Source: an uncultured Clostridia bacterium
Lineage (GTDB): Bacteria; Bacillota; Clostridia; Christensenellales; Aristaeellaceae
Assembly: GCA_934667105.1 (NCBI GenBank)
Contig: CAKULG010000004.1
Location: 62,001 to 126,000, forward strand
Length of the DNA: 64,000 nt
Reading direction: 5' to 3'
Part shown: piece by piece, positions 56,665 through 62,818 of the stretch
Position numbering within the stretch: position 1 is the first letter of the stretch
Layout of the letters: every line of letters begins with the position of its first letter
The notes under the pieces: model-generated
Database searches by the model: none
What the model was told of the DNA's origin: nothing
The model's input: only the letters and a program-made list of their open reading frames with translations
Translations under genes and position numbers: made by a program

Positions 56665-57177
56665 ATGAGCGAAGCCTTGAAGGCCGTGGATATTTTCACC
56701 GACGGCGCGTGCTCCGGCAATCCGGGGCCGGGGGGCTGGGCGGCGATTCTGCGCTATGGCCAGCACGAATTGGAAATCAGCGGCAGTATGCCCCAGACCA
56801 CCAACAACCGCATGGAGGTGTTCGCGGTCATCAGCGCGCTGGGCAAGCTGAAAACTCGCTGCCGGGTGACGGTGTATTCCGATTCGGCGTATTTGGTGAA
56901 CGCCTTTAATGAGCGCTGGCTGGAAAATTGGCAACGCCGGGGGTGGAAAACCAGCGAGGGCAAGCCCGTGGAAAATCAGGATCTGTGGCGGCTGCTGCTG
57001 CTGACCATCCAGAAAAAGGGCCATGAAATCATCTTCCGCAAGGTGAAGGGCCATGCCGATCACCCGGAAAATAACCGCTGCGACGCGCTGGCCCGGGAGG
57101 CTATCGCCCAGTATTTAAAGCGCAATCCCGACCTGGGAAACGCCGATGAAATGCAGATTTTGCATTCGGCGGATTGA
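56665..57177 (+). CDS. rnhA: Ribonuclease HI
   Basis: About 170 residues. Catalytic residues are Asp13 (Phe-Thr-Asp-Gly-Ala-Cys-Ser-Gly-Asn-Pro-Gly), Glu51 (Asn-Asn-Arg-Met-Glu), Asp73 (Tyr-Ser-Asp-Ser), His130 (Val-Lys-Gly-His-Ala) and Asp140, all present. It removes RNA from RNA-DNA hybrids. The basic handle (Gln-Arg-Arg-Gly-Trp-Lys-Thr) is there too. The frame is open from 56518, but the upstream part is not homologous and the ATG at 56665 begins the domain; the site before it (GGAGGCGTTTTTCAGC) has somewhat long spacing. Confidence 0.95.
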   Translation: MSEALKAVDIFTDGACSGNPGPGGWAAILRYGQHELEISGSMPQTTNNRMEVFAVISALGKLKTRCRVTVYSDSAYLVNAFNERWLENWQRRGWKTSEGKPVENQDLWRLLLLTIQKKGHEIIFRKVKGHADHPENNRCDALAREAIAQYLKRNPDLGNADEMQILHSAD

Positions 57178-57190
57178 TCGGGAGAAAACG

Positions 57191-57277
57191 ATGAACATTG
57201 CGGGGAAGCCCTTTCCGGTAAGCGTCGTCATCTATTTATTGTCGGCGGAGAAGCAAGCTGATTCATTTGAAATTTGA
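57191..57277 (+). CDS. Possible 28-residue peptide after rnhA
   Basis: An ATG with GGGAGAAAAC before it opens a frame of 28 codons (Met-Asn-Ile-Ala-Gly-Lys-Pro-Phe ... Ser-Phe-Glu-Ile). It starts 13 bases after the rnhA stop. It has no recognised motif and could be the 5' remnant of a lost gene or noise. Confidence 0.25.
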   Translation: MNIAGKPFPVSVVIYLLSAEKQADSFEI

Positions 57278-57343
57278 ATGGTCCCGATCGGCCTTCTCGG
57301 AGGGTCCCCCGTATTACTTTATGTAAATTCGAGGGGCTTTTTC

Positions 57344-57400
57344 TTGCCGCGCCTGGGAGAATGTGCTATAATGTTTAGGAAAATCACTTTTGAGATTCTG
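57344..57400 (+). promoter_or_regulatory. Promoter with start-site hairpin, copy 4 (decayed)
   Basis: TTGCCG (57344-57349), 17 bases, TATAAT (57367-57372) with TGC before it, six bases, then the 5' arm GAAAATCAC (57379-57387), loop TTTT, and a 3' arm GAGATTCTG that pairs only in part. The second hairpin is not evident. The spacing between -10 and arm is identical to copies 1 and 3. It precedes the glycosidase-like gene by about 50 bases. Confidence 0.5.
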
Positions 57401-57431
57401 CGGGGGAAAACTTGTAAATCGAGGGATGCTT

Positions 57432-59189
57432 ATGAACAAAAGGCTTTGCTGCTTTGCGATGATTCTGGCCCTGGCGCTCACCGGCGCGCTGCCGGCCCTG
57501 GCGGATGGAGAGACATTAAAGGGGTATAGCAAAACGACGAGGTATCAATACGTTTCCTTCGGCGCGTATCCCACCGACGCGGACGGCGGCCGCCAGCCCA
57601 TCCTCTGGCGCGTGCTGCGGGCGGAAAACGGCGAGGCGTTTTTGCTTTCCGAATATATTCTGTTCGCTGCGGCAGTGGATTCCGACGCGGCGCATTACGC
57701 GGGCTGGGAAGGCTCCGACCTGTACGCGTATCTGAACGATACCTTTAAAAACGATGCGTTTTCCGCCGCCGAGCAGCAGGCCCTGCTTTGCCGCACGGAG
57801 GATCAGGCGCTGGTGACGCTGCTCAGCGGCGATGAATCCAAGGACGCGGCCCTGGGCTTTTCCTCCAACGCCCTGCGCCAGAGCGAAAGCACTGCCTGGG
57901 CCAAGCGCGCCCAGGCGGATAAGGGCGCGCAGCTGACGGTGTACAGGGTGAAGGGCCGCCAATACAGCCCGTGGTGGCTGCGCACCCGCTCCACCGATAA
58001 CCCCCTGCAGCAGCGCCGCGTTATGGACGAGGGCAAGACGGGCCGCCTGGCGGTGGATAAGGCCTATAACGGCGTGCGCCCCGCGATTTATGTGGCGCTC
58101 TCGCAGCTGGAAACGCTTTCAGGCAGCGGCACGATGGAGGATCCCATCCGACTGTCCGCCGGGGAAGCGGCCCCCGCCCTGACGGAAGCGCCCGCTGAAA
58201 CGCCCGCCCCCGAGGCGGATATGCCCTCCGCGGCCCAGCCCACCGCCGCGCCCGTATCGGCGGACGGCGTTTTTACCGCCGCCGCGAACCCTGCGGGCAT
58301 TAACGCGCGTTTTCCCGCCCTGACGGAAGCGGGCTTCCTGCCGGAGGGCGAAAAGGAATTTGTGCTTCAGGATGAGGAAGCGGGGCTATGGCTGTACGCA
58401 TCCCAAACCCTGCGCATCGAAATCACCCGCCGCACGGGCACAAATAGCAAAAAACAGCCCCTGCGCTGGTATGAGGCCCAGGTGTATACCCGGGACAGCG
58501 GCACGCTTTTCGATCTGGTTCCCTTTAACCGGGAAAAATATAAGAACATCTACACCCTGGAGCTTGCGGATAAAATCGCCCGGCAGAACCATTTGGTGTT
58601 CGCCATCAATTCCGATTATTTCATCTATCGCGTCACCCGTCAGGCCGAGGAAAAATATACTTATCCCATCGGCACCGTGATTCGGGATGGGGAAATTTTC
58701 TATGATGTGCCACGCAAGGCGAATTCCACCGTGTATCCGCCCCTGGATACCATGGCGCTGTATCCCGATGGGAATGTGAAGGTGTTCAAGGGCGGGGAAA
58801 TCACCGGCCAGGCGTTGCTGGATTCTGGTGCGACGGACACCCTCTCCTTTGGCCCCATCCTGGTGGAAAACGGTCAGGTATCCCCCCGCTCCAAGGAATT
58901 CGGCAACACCCCCAATCCCCGCACGGGCTTTGGCATGGTGGAGCCTGGGCATTACATCTGCCTGATGGTGGAATCCCGCATCGCGGAAAGCAAGGGCGAA
59001 TCCTGCGTGTGGATGGGGGAGAAGATGGCCGAGCTGGGCTGTCAGGTTGCCATTAATCTGGACGGCGGCGCAACCTCCACCATGATTTTCATGGGCAAGC
59101 AGGTGAATAAGAGCGGCAACTACGGCGATATTACCAATCGCAAGCAAAACGAGCTGCTGGGCATCGGCTATTCCGAAGCGGTTCAGTAA
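57432..59189 (+). CDS. Secreted two-domain protein: DUF6273-like plus phosphodiester glycosidase (NAGPA) domain
   Basis: 585 residues. Signal peptide (1-25, ending Ala-Leu-Ala), an N-terminal domain (about 35-235) of the kind seen in DUF6273 proteins (Ile-Leu-Trp-Arg-Val-Leu-Arg, Leu-Leu-Ser-Glu-Tyr-Ile, Trp-Trp-Leu-Arg-Thr-Arg-Ser, Gly-Val-Arg-Pro-Ala-Ile), a Pro/Ala/Glu linker (about 245-285), and a C-terminal NAGPA domain (about 370-583) with Ala-Ile-Asn-Ser-Asp-Tyr-Phe, Asn-Pro-Arg-Thr-Gly-Phe-Gly and Asn-Leu-Asp-Gly-Gly-Ala-Thr-Ser. NAGPA enzymes cleave sugar-phosphodiester bonds. Wall polymers are plausible substrates. GAGGGATGC precedes the ATG at 57432. Confidence 0.85.
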   Translation: MNKRLCCFAMILALALTGALPALADGETLKGYSKTTRYQYVSFGAYPTDADGGRQPILWRVLRAENGEAFLLSEYILFAAAVDSDAAHYAGWEGSDLYAYLNDTFKNDAFSAAEQQALLCRTEDQALVTLLSGDESKDAALGFSSNALRQSESTAWAKRAQADKGAQLTVYRVKGRQYSPWWLRTRSTDNPLQQRRVMDEGKTGRLAVDKAYNGVRPAIYVALSQLETLSGSGTMEDPIRLSAGEAAPALTEAPAETPAPEADMPSAAQPTAAPVSADGVFTAAANPAGINARFPALTEAGFLPEGEKEFVLQDEEAGLWLYASQTLRIEITRRTGTNSKKQPLRWYEAQVYTRDSGTLFDLVPFNREKYKNIYTLELADKIARQNHLVFAINSDYFIYRVTRQAEEKYTYPIGTVIRDGEIFYDVPRKANSTVYPPLDTMALYPDGNVKVFKGGEITGQALLDSGATDTLSFGPILVENGQVSPRSKEFGNTPNPRTGFGMVEPGHYICLMVESRIAESKGESCVWMGEKMAELGCQVAINLDGGATSTMIFMGKQVNKSGNYGDITNRKQNELLGIGYSEAVQ

Positions 59190-59219
59190 GCGCTGCGGCG
59201 CATGGGGCCTTCCTCTCCC

Positions 59220-59310
59220 TTCCTTCGCCGAAGGTATGGGAGCGGGAGGCTCCCTTTCCCAAAAATCGTATAAAAAGGGAGAGGCAAGAAACCGGCTTGC
59301 TTCTCCGCGC
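59220..59310 (-). repeat. Dispersed repeat, copy 3 (diverged), with terminator-like hairpins
   Basis: Read on the minus strand, GAGAAGCAAGCCGGTTTCTTG and the following pyrimidine tract match the beginning of the copy at 27670 (GCAAGCCGGTTTTCTG). Further on come a G+A tract and a hairpin, here GGGAGC with GCTCCC (59238-59243 with 59249-59254), followed on the plus strand by TTTCCC; another small stem lies at 59222-59233. It may end the glycosidase-like gene, which stops at 59189. Confidence 0.45.
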
Positions 59311-59395
59311 ACCAGGAGAAAGGCTGCTTTTCACCAGGGAAAATGCGATAAGCGCTTTTTCCACAGCGTCTCAGGGCATGCTGGCTCCGGCACTT

Positions 59396-59989
59396 TTACT
59401 CCGTATCCAGGAAGCGGATTTTGCGCAAAGCCCCCTTTTCAAAATGAAGAATAAACGCGCTGGGCGTTTCGATTTTCCCATTGAGCACAACGAACCCGTT
59501 ATGCTCAATTTTTCTTTTTTTCGTCTGTTCGTCGATAACTTCAACGGCGCACCAATTCAGAAGATAAGCGCAAATGGCGGCGGCGTGAGAAACCACGGCG
59601 GCGGCGTTTTCCTCCGGCGTCGCCGAAAGAATTTCATGCATAGCGAGGGTCATTCTTTCCCGGGTATCATTCAGCGATTCGCCGCCGGTATTTTTGTAAT
59701 CGTGATCTGCATACTGACGCGCCCAGAATTCCGCGTTCAGCGTTTCTGAATTGCCAAGATCGCGTTCTCGAAGCCGGTCGTCGATGCGTACACACCGGCG
59801 CAATATGCGGGCGGTGCTGTACGCCCGCTGATAGGGCGAGCTGTAAACCGCGCGCACATCGCGGAAAATGCTGCGCGAAAACAAGGCCTGAGCCTTAATG
59901 ATTCCATGCGCTGAAAGCGGAAGCTGCGCGGTGGGCAGGGATCGATCCTTTATGGGCTCGGAATGTCTGATGAGCAGGATGGTTTTCAT
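59396..59989 (-). CDS. Histidine phosphatase family protein
   Basis: 197 residues. The nucleophile His9 lies in Leu-Ile-Arg-His-Ser-Glu, with Ser where most members have Gly (Arg-His-Gly). The later Tyr-Ser-Ser-Pro-Tyr-Gln-Arg-Ala-Tyr-Ser-Thr-Ala, the acid in Arg-Leu-Arg-Glu-Arg-Asp-Leu-Gly and the second His in Val-Val-Ser-His-Ala-Ala-Ala-Ile are all there. It acts on small phospho-esters in the cytoplasm; the substrate cannot be told. Codon use is less G+C-rich than in its neighbours. A good promoter (TTGAAA-17-CATAAT) lies about 120 bases upstream, and AAGGATAATTAAA precedes the ATG. Confidence 0.88.
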   Translation of the reverse strand: MKTILLIRHSEPIKDRSLPTAQLPLSAHGIIKAQALFSRSIFRDVRAVYSSPYQRAYSTARILRRCVRIDDRLRERDLGNSETLNAEFWARQYADHDYKNTGGESLNDTRERMTLAMHEILSATPEENAAAVVSHAAAICAYLLNWCAVEVIDEQTKKRKIEHNGFVVLNGKIETPSAFILHFEKGALRKIRFLDTE

Positions 59990-60109
59990 TTTAATTATCC
60001 TTATAGGGAAAATAATGATTCACAGGCGGCAATCAATTTTCGAAAAACTGCGGATCATCATTTTTTCCAGCGGCTTCTCCTCCATTCATGCTTCGTTCGT
60101 ATACCTTCA

Positions 60110-60138
60110 TTATGGCACATAGAAGCGATTTTTTTCAA
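60110..60138 (-). promoter_or_regulatory. Promoter of the histidine phosphatase gene
   Basis: On the minus strand TTGAAA (60138-60133), 17 bases, CATAAT (60115-60110) with TGC before it. The untranslated leader would be about 115 bases. Confidence 0.7.
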
Positions 60139-60161
60139 GCATTTTCTAAACCTTATCGAAA

Positions 60162-60202
60162 CAAAAACAGACGGCATTCGCTTACCCGCTGAACGCCGCC
60201 TG
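60162..60202 (-). terminator. Terminator after the HPr-like gene
   Basis: On the minus strand CAGGCGGC (60202-60195) pairs, with one G-T, with GCCGTCTG (60175-60168), followed by TTTTTGTTT. It lies about 125 bases after the stop. Confidence 0.6.
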
Positions 60203-60326
60203 TTTTCTTACCGACGCATGAAAGATGCGCCGCTTTTGCGGAGGAAAACGCCTTTTGGCTGCCTCCTTTATGTCAACGCCCGAAAGGGCGAATCATCTTT
60301 TGTGGACGGGCGAGCCGCCCTGCGGA

Positions 60327-60578
60327 TTATTCCTCGTCCTTCACGATATAGGAATCGACGGCCTTGAGGAATTTCGGCAGTTCCCGATCGCCCAGATCGC
60401 CGGTGTCCAGATACATGGTATCCCGCGCGGAATACATCATGGCCAGAATGCCCAGGGTGGATTTGGGATCGATGCAGAATTTCTCCGAACGCAGGAAAAG
60501 CTCATTGGGATAGTCCTTGCAAATGCTGCTCAAATGCTCGGCGTCCTTCATGGAATTAACATGGATATGGATAATCAT
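60327..60578 (-). CDS. HPr-fold protein without the catalytic histidine (Crh-like)
   Basis: 83 residues of the HPr fold. The Ser46 region is kept as Asp-Pro-Lys-Ser40-Thr-Leu-Gly-Ile-Leu-Ala-Met, and the length is right, but where HPr has Gly-Leu-His-Ala-Arg-Pro this protein reads Ser-Met-Lys-Asp-Ala-Glu, so the phospho-transfer His is absent. The same loss with Ser46 kept defines Crh of Bacillus, a co-regulator of carbon catabolite control when phosphorylated by HPr kinase. A role like Crh is therefore inferred, not shown. The frame opens upstream, but the ATG at 60578 follows GAGAGGTTCAGT and starts the fold. Confidence 0.75.
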   Translation of the reverse strand: MIIHIHVNSMKDAEHLSSICKDYPNELFLRSEKFCIDPKSTLGILAMMYSARDTMYLDTGDLGDRELPKFLKAVDSYIVKDEE

Positions 60579-60673
60579 ACTGAACCTCTCCTTTTTTGCG
60601 GGGCCCGGCCCCACAGTCATGGGGAATCGCTTCCCCGGATTTTCGCGAAGGCATCTTTCCTTCGCACGATAAT

Positions 60674-60701
60674 AGTATAGCAGTTTTTAGAAAAAATGCA
60701 A
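60674..60701 (-). promoter_or_regulatory. Promoter of the HPr-like gene
   Basis: On the minus strand TTGCAT (60701-60696), 16 bases, TATACT (60679-60674) with TGC before it; about 95 bases before the gene. Confidence 0.65.
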
Positions 60702-60851
60702 GCCGCAATGCTGTACACACTTTTTCGGCGAAAATTATGCAAGATGTATAATGTGGTTTTGACCTTTACAATGTTGCGTTCGGAACGAATTTATACATTA
60801 CTATAGAAAGCCGTTCATCGCCCTTTTTCCCCCTTTTTTGCGAAGAATCGA

Positions 60852-60880
60852 TTGCTTTCGCCCGGGCGGCGTGCTATAAT
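60852..60880 (+). promoter_or_regulatory. Promoter of mscL
   Basis: TTGCTT (60852-60857), 17 bases, TATAAT (60875-60880) with TGC before it, 60 bases before the ATG. Confidence 0.75.
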
Positions 60881-60939
60881 AAGAGAGCGCCGTATGCCCT
60901 GATGTGGGCGGCACAGAAGCTGAAGGGAGATTGGAAAAA

Positions 60940-61419
60940 ATGAAAAAACTGATGGAAGAATTCAAGAAATTTGCGCTCAAGGGCAATGTGATCGATATGG
61001 CGGTTGGCGTGATGGTGGGCGGCGCGTTCAGTAAAATCGTCACCTCCCTGGTGAACGATCTGTTCATGCCGGTGCTTTCGCTGCTGACGGGCGGGCTGAA
61101 CGTTTCCAGTTTGTTCATCCTGCTGGGCGCCCCCGCGGAGGGGCAGACCATCAACACCATCGACGAGGCCACGGCGGCGGGCATCGCCACGCTGAATTAT
61201 GGAAATTTCATCCAGACCGTGATTGATTTCCTGCTGATCGCAGGCTGCATTTTCTTCTTTGTCAAGCTGGTTACCAAGCTGCATAAAAAGCCCGAGGCCG
61301 CCCCTGCGCCCGCGCCGCGGCTGTGCCCCTTCTGCTGCCAGCCTGTGGATGAAAAGGCCACCCGCTGCCCCCATTGCACCAGCGAGCTGCCCGAGGAGCA
61401 GAAGGAAGAAAAGGCGTGA
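60940..61419 (+). CDS. mscL: Large-conductance mechanosensitive channel with zinc-ribbon tail
   Basis: About 159 residues. The amphipathic N-terminal helix and first membrane helix are typical (Phe-Ala-Leu-Lys-Gly-Asn-Val-Ile-Asp-Met-Ala-Val-Gly-Val), as are Gly-Gly-Ala-Phe-Ser-Lys-Ile-Val and Tyr-Gly-Asn-Phe-Ile-Gln (about 87-92) before the second helix. After the cytoplasmic linker (Pro-Glu-Ala-Ala-Pro) comes an extra piece with Cys129-Pro-Phe-Cys132 and Cys143-Pro-His-Cys146, a zinc-ribbon pattern. MscL opens at high membrane tension and saves cells from bursting. The ATG at 60940 follows GGGAGATTGG. Confidence 0.93.
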   Translation: MKKLMEEFKKFALKGNVIDMAVGVMVGGAFSKIVTSLVNDLFMPVLSLLTGGLNVSSLFILLGAPAEGQTINTIDEATAAGIATLNYGNFIQTVIDFLLIAGCIFFFVKLVTKLHKKPEAAPAPAPRLCPFCCQPVDEKATRCPHCTSELPEEQKEEKA

Positions 61420-62048
61420 AATACAGGCATTTTTTCTGGGATTTTGACGGCACGCTGTACGATACCTACGGCCGGGTGACGCGGGCCAACGAAAAGGCCA
61501 TGGCGGATCTGGGCGTGACGCTGGAATACGACGTGCTGTACCGGGCGGTGAAGCGTTCTATTTTCTACGCCTGGGAGCTTTACGCCGCGCCCCGGGGCTT
61601 TGATTGGGATACCTATTTCGCCGCCTATCGCCGCCACGCGGATGAGGAAGGGCCCGAGAGCATGATGCCCTATCCCGGAACGGGAGAGGCCCTGGCGAAA
61701 ATCGTGGCCCTGGGGGGGCGGAATTATCTTTACACCCATCGGGATAACGCCGCCTGGGACGCTCTGCGTCGGGAGGGGCTGGACGGCTTGTTCGCCGACG
61801 GCGTCACCAGCCAGAATCATTTTCCCTCCAAGCCCGCGCCCGACGCGCTGAATTATCTGGTGCAGAAGAACGGGCTGAACCGGGCGGAATGCCTGATGAT
61901 CGGCGACCGGGATATTGACCTGGAGGCCGGGAAAAACGCGGGCATGGACGGCGCGCTGTTTGATCCCGAGGATTTCTACGCCGATTATCCCGCCGCGCTC
62001 CGTTTCCACAGCATGGAAGAATTGGCCCAAGCGCTTGCAAAACAATAA
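61416..62048 (+). CDS. HAD-family phosphatase
   Basis: About 210 residues. Motif I Phe-Trp-Asp9-Phe-Asp11-Gly-Thr-Leu, motif II Tyr-Thr-His-Arg (Thr), motif III Lys-Pro-Ala-Pro-Asp and motif IV Ile-Gly-Asp-Arg-Asp-Ile-Asp are all present, with a helical cap in between (about 18-90) as in phosphoglycolate phosphatase-type enzymes. The substrate is not readable. The start is a GTG whose bases overlap the mscL stop (GTGA); GAAGGAAGAAAAGG lies before it, so translation is coupled to mscL. Confidence 0.9.
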   Translation: MKYRHFFWDFDGTLYDTYGRVTRANEKAMADLGVTLEYDVLYRAVKRSIFYAWELYAAPRGFDWDTYFAAYRRHADEEGPESMMPYPGTGEALAKIVALGGRNYLYTHRDNAAWDALRREGLDGLFADGVTSQNHFPSKPAPDALNYLVQKNGLNRAECLMIGDRDIDLEAGKNAGMDGALFDPEDFYADYPAALRFHSMEELAQALAKQ

Positions 62049-62100
62049 AAAAAAACGGGCGGCGAAAATGCGGCCCAATAATGAGGGAAGAAGACTATTT

Positions 62101-62739
62101 ATGATGAAAACAAGGGAAGAAATTAAGCTGGCAGCCAAGGGACGCCTGGCGGAGAACCGGGGCAACTGCATCGGCGTGTATCTGTTAACCGTGATTGTAG
62201 GCAGCGCGGTGGGTGCGATTACGGCAGGCGTGGGCGCGCTGCTGCTGATGCCGGTTGTGATTATCGCTGGAAACGGCTTCTTCACGGCGGTATACCATGG
62301 CGAAAACCGCACGGTAAGCGATTGGTTTGGCTCCATGTTCGATAATTATCCCCGCAAGCTGGGCGGCTATTTGTGGAGCGGGCTCTGGACGGCGCTGTGG
62401 AGCATGCTGTTTTTCATTCCCGGCGTAGTAAAGGCGCTGGCCTATTCCATGGCCCCCTATATTCTGGCGGATTGCCCGGAGGTTGGGACCAAGGACGCGC
62501 TGCGGCTTTCCATCCGCATGACTAACGGCTATAAGATGGATTTGTTCGTGGCGGCGCTGAGCTTCCTGGGCTGGGAGCTTCTCTCTGCCTTCACCTGCGG
62601 CATTCTGGAAATCCTGTTTGTGGGCCCCTATCGGGAAATCACCTTCGGCGGTATCTATGAGGAGTTGAAGCGCAACGCCCTGGAAAACGGCGTGATCGAT
62701 CAGGCCGAGCTGGAAGGCGGCACGGTTCGCTATCAATAA
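62101..62739 (+). CDS. DUF975-type integral membrane protein
   Basis: About 212 residues with four to five membrane helices. The start Lys-Thr-Arg-Glu-Glu-Ile-Lys-Leu-Ala-Ala-Lys and the middle Phe-Ile-Pro-Gly-Val-Val-Lys-Ala-Leu-Ala-Tyr-Ser-Met-Ala-Pro-Tyr-Ile-Leu are the marks of DUF975, widespread in Bacillota and without known function. The segment Leu-Ser-Ile-Arg-Met-Thr-Asn-Gly-Tyr-Lys is also typical. It follows the HAD gene by about 50 bases and is probably in the mscL transcript. Confidence 0.85.
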   Translation: MMKTREEIKLAAKGRLAENRGNCIGVYLLTVIVGSAVGAITAGVGALLLMPVVIIAGNGFFTAVYHGENRTVSDWFGSMFDNYPRKLGGYLWSGLWTALWSMLFFIPGVVKALAYSMAPYILADCPEVGTKDALRLSIRMTNGYKMDLFVAALSFLGWELLSAFTCGILEILFVGPYREITFGGIYEELKRNALENGVIDQAELEGGTVRYQ

Positions 62740-62760
62740 GCCGAAAAACTGTATAAATGC

Positions 62761-62795
62761 GGGAGGCAGTCTTGGGTTTTCCAAGACTGCCTCCC
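62761..62795. terminator. Bidirectional terminator between DUF975 gene and pheT
   Basis: Perfect 15-bp stem (62761-62775 with 62781-62795, loop GTTTT), followed on the plus strand by TGCAATTTACATTCTTTT. It stands between two convergent genes, 22 bases past one stop and 24 past the other. Confidence 0.75.
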
Positions 62796-62818
62796 TGCAA
62801 TTTACATTCTTTTCACCC

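Larger units (their letters stand above)
59990..60326. other. Intergenic stretch between two minus-strand genes
   Basis: About 340 bases. It holds the promoter of the phosphatase gene (60110-60138), a terminator for the HPr-like gene (60162-60202), and between 60207 and 60320 several short inverted repeats, among them CGCCC-GAAA-GGGCG at 60278. No gene is seen. Confidence 0.6.
60579..60939. other. Divergent promoter region between HPr-like gene and mscL
   Basis: About 360 bases, AT-rich in the middle (60670-60800). It contains the promoters at 60674-60701 (minus) and 60852-60880 (plus). Two further -10-like boxes (TATAAT at about 60757, TTTACAAT near 60765) lie between them without a clear partner. 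A G+C-rich inverted repeat at 60598-60640 belongs to the leader of the HPr-like gene. Confidence 0.55.
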
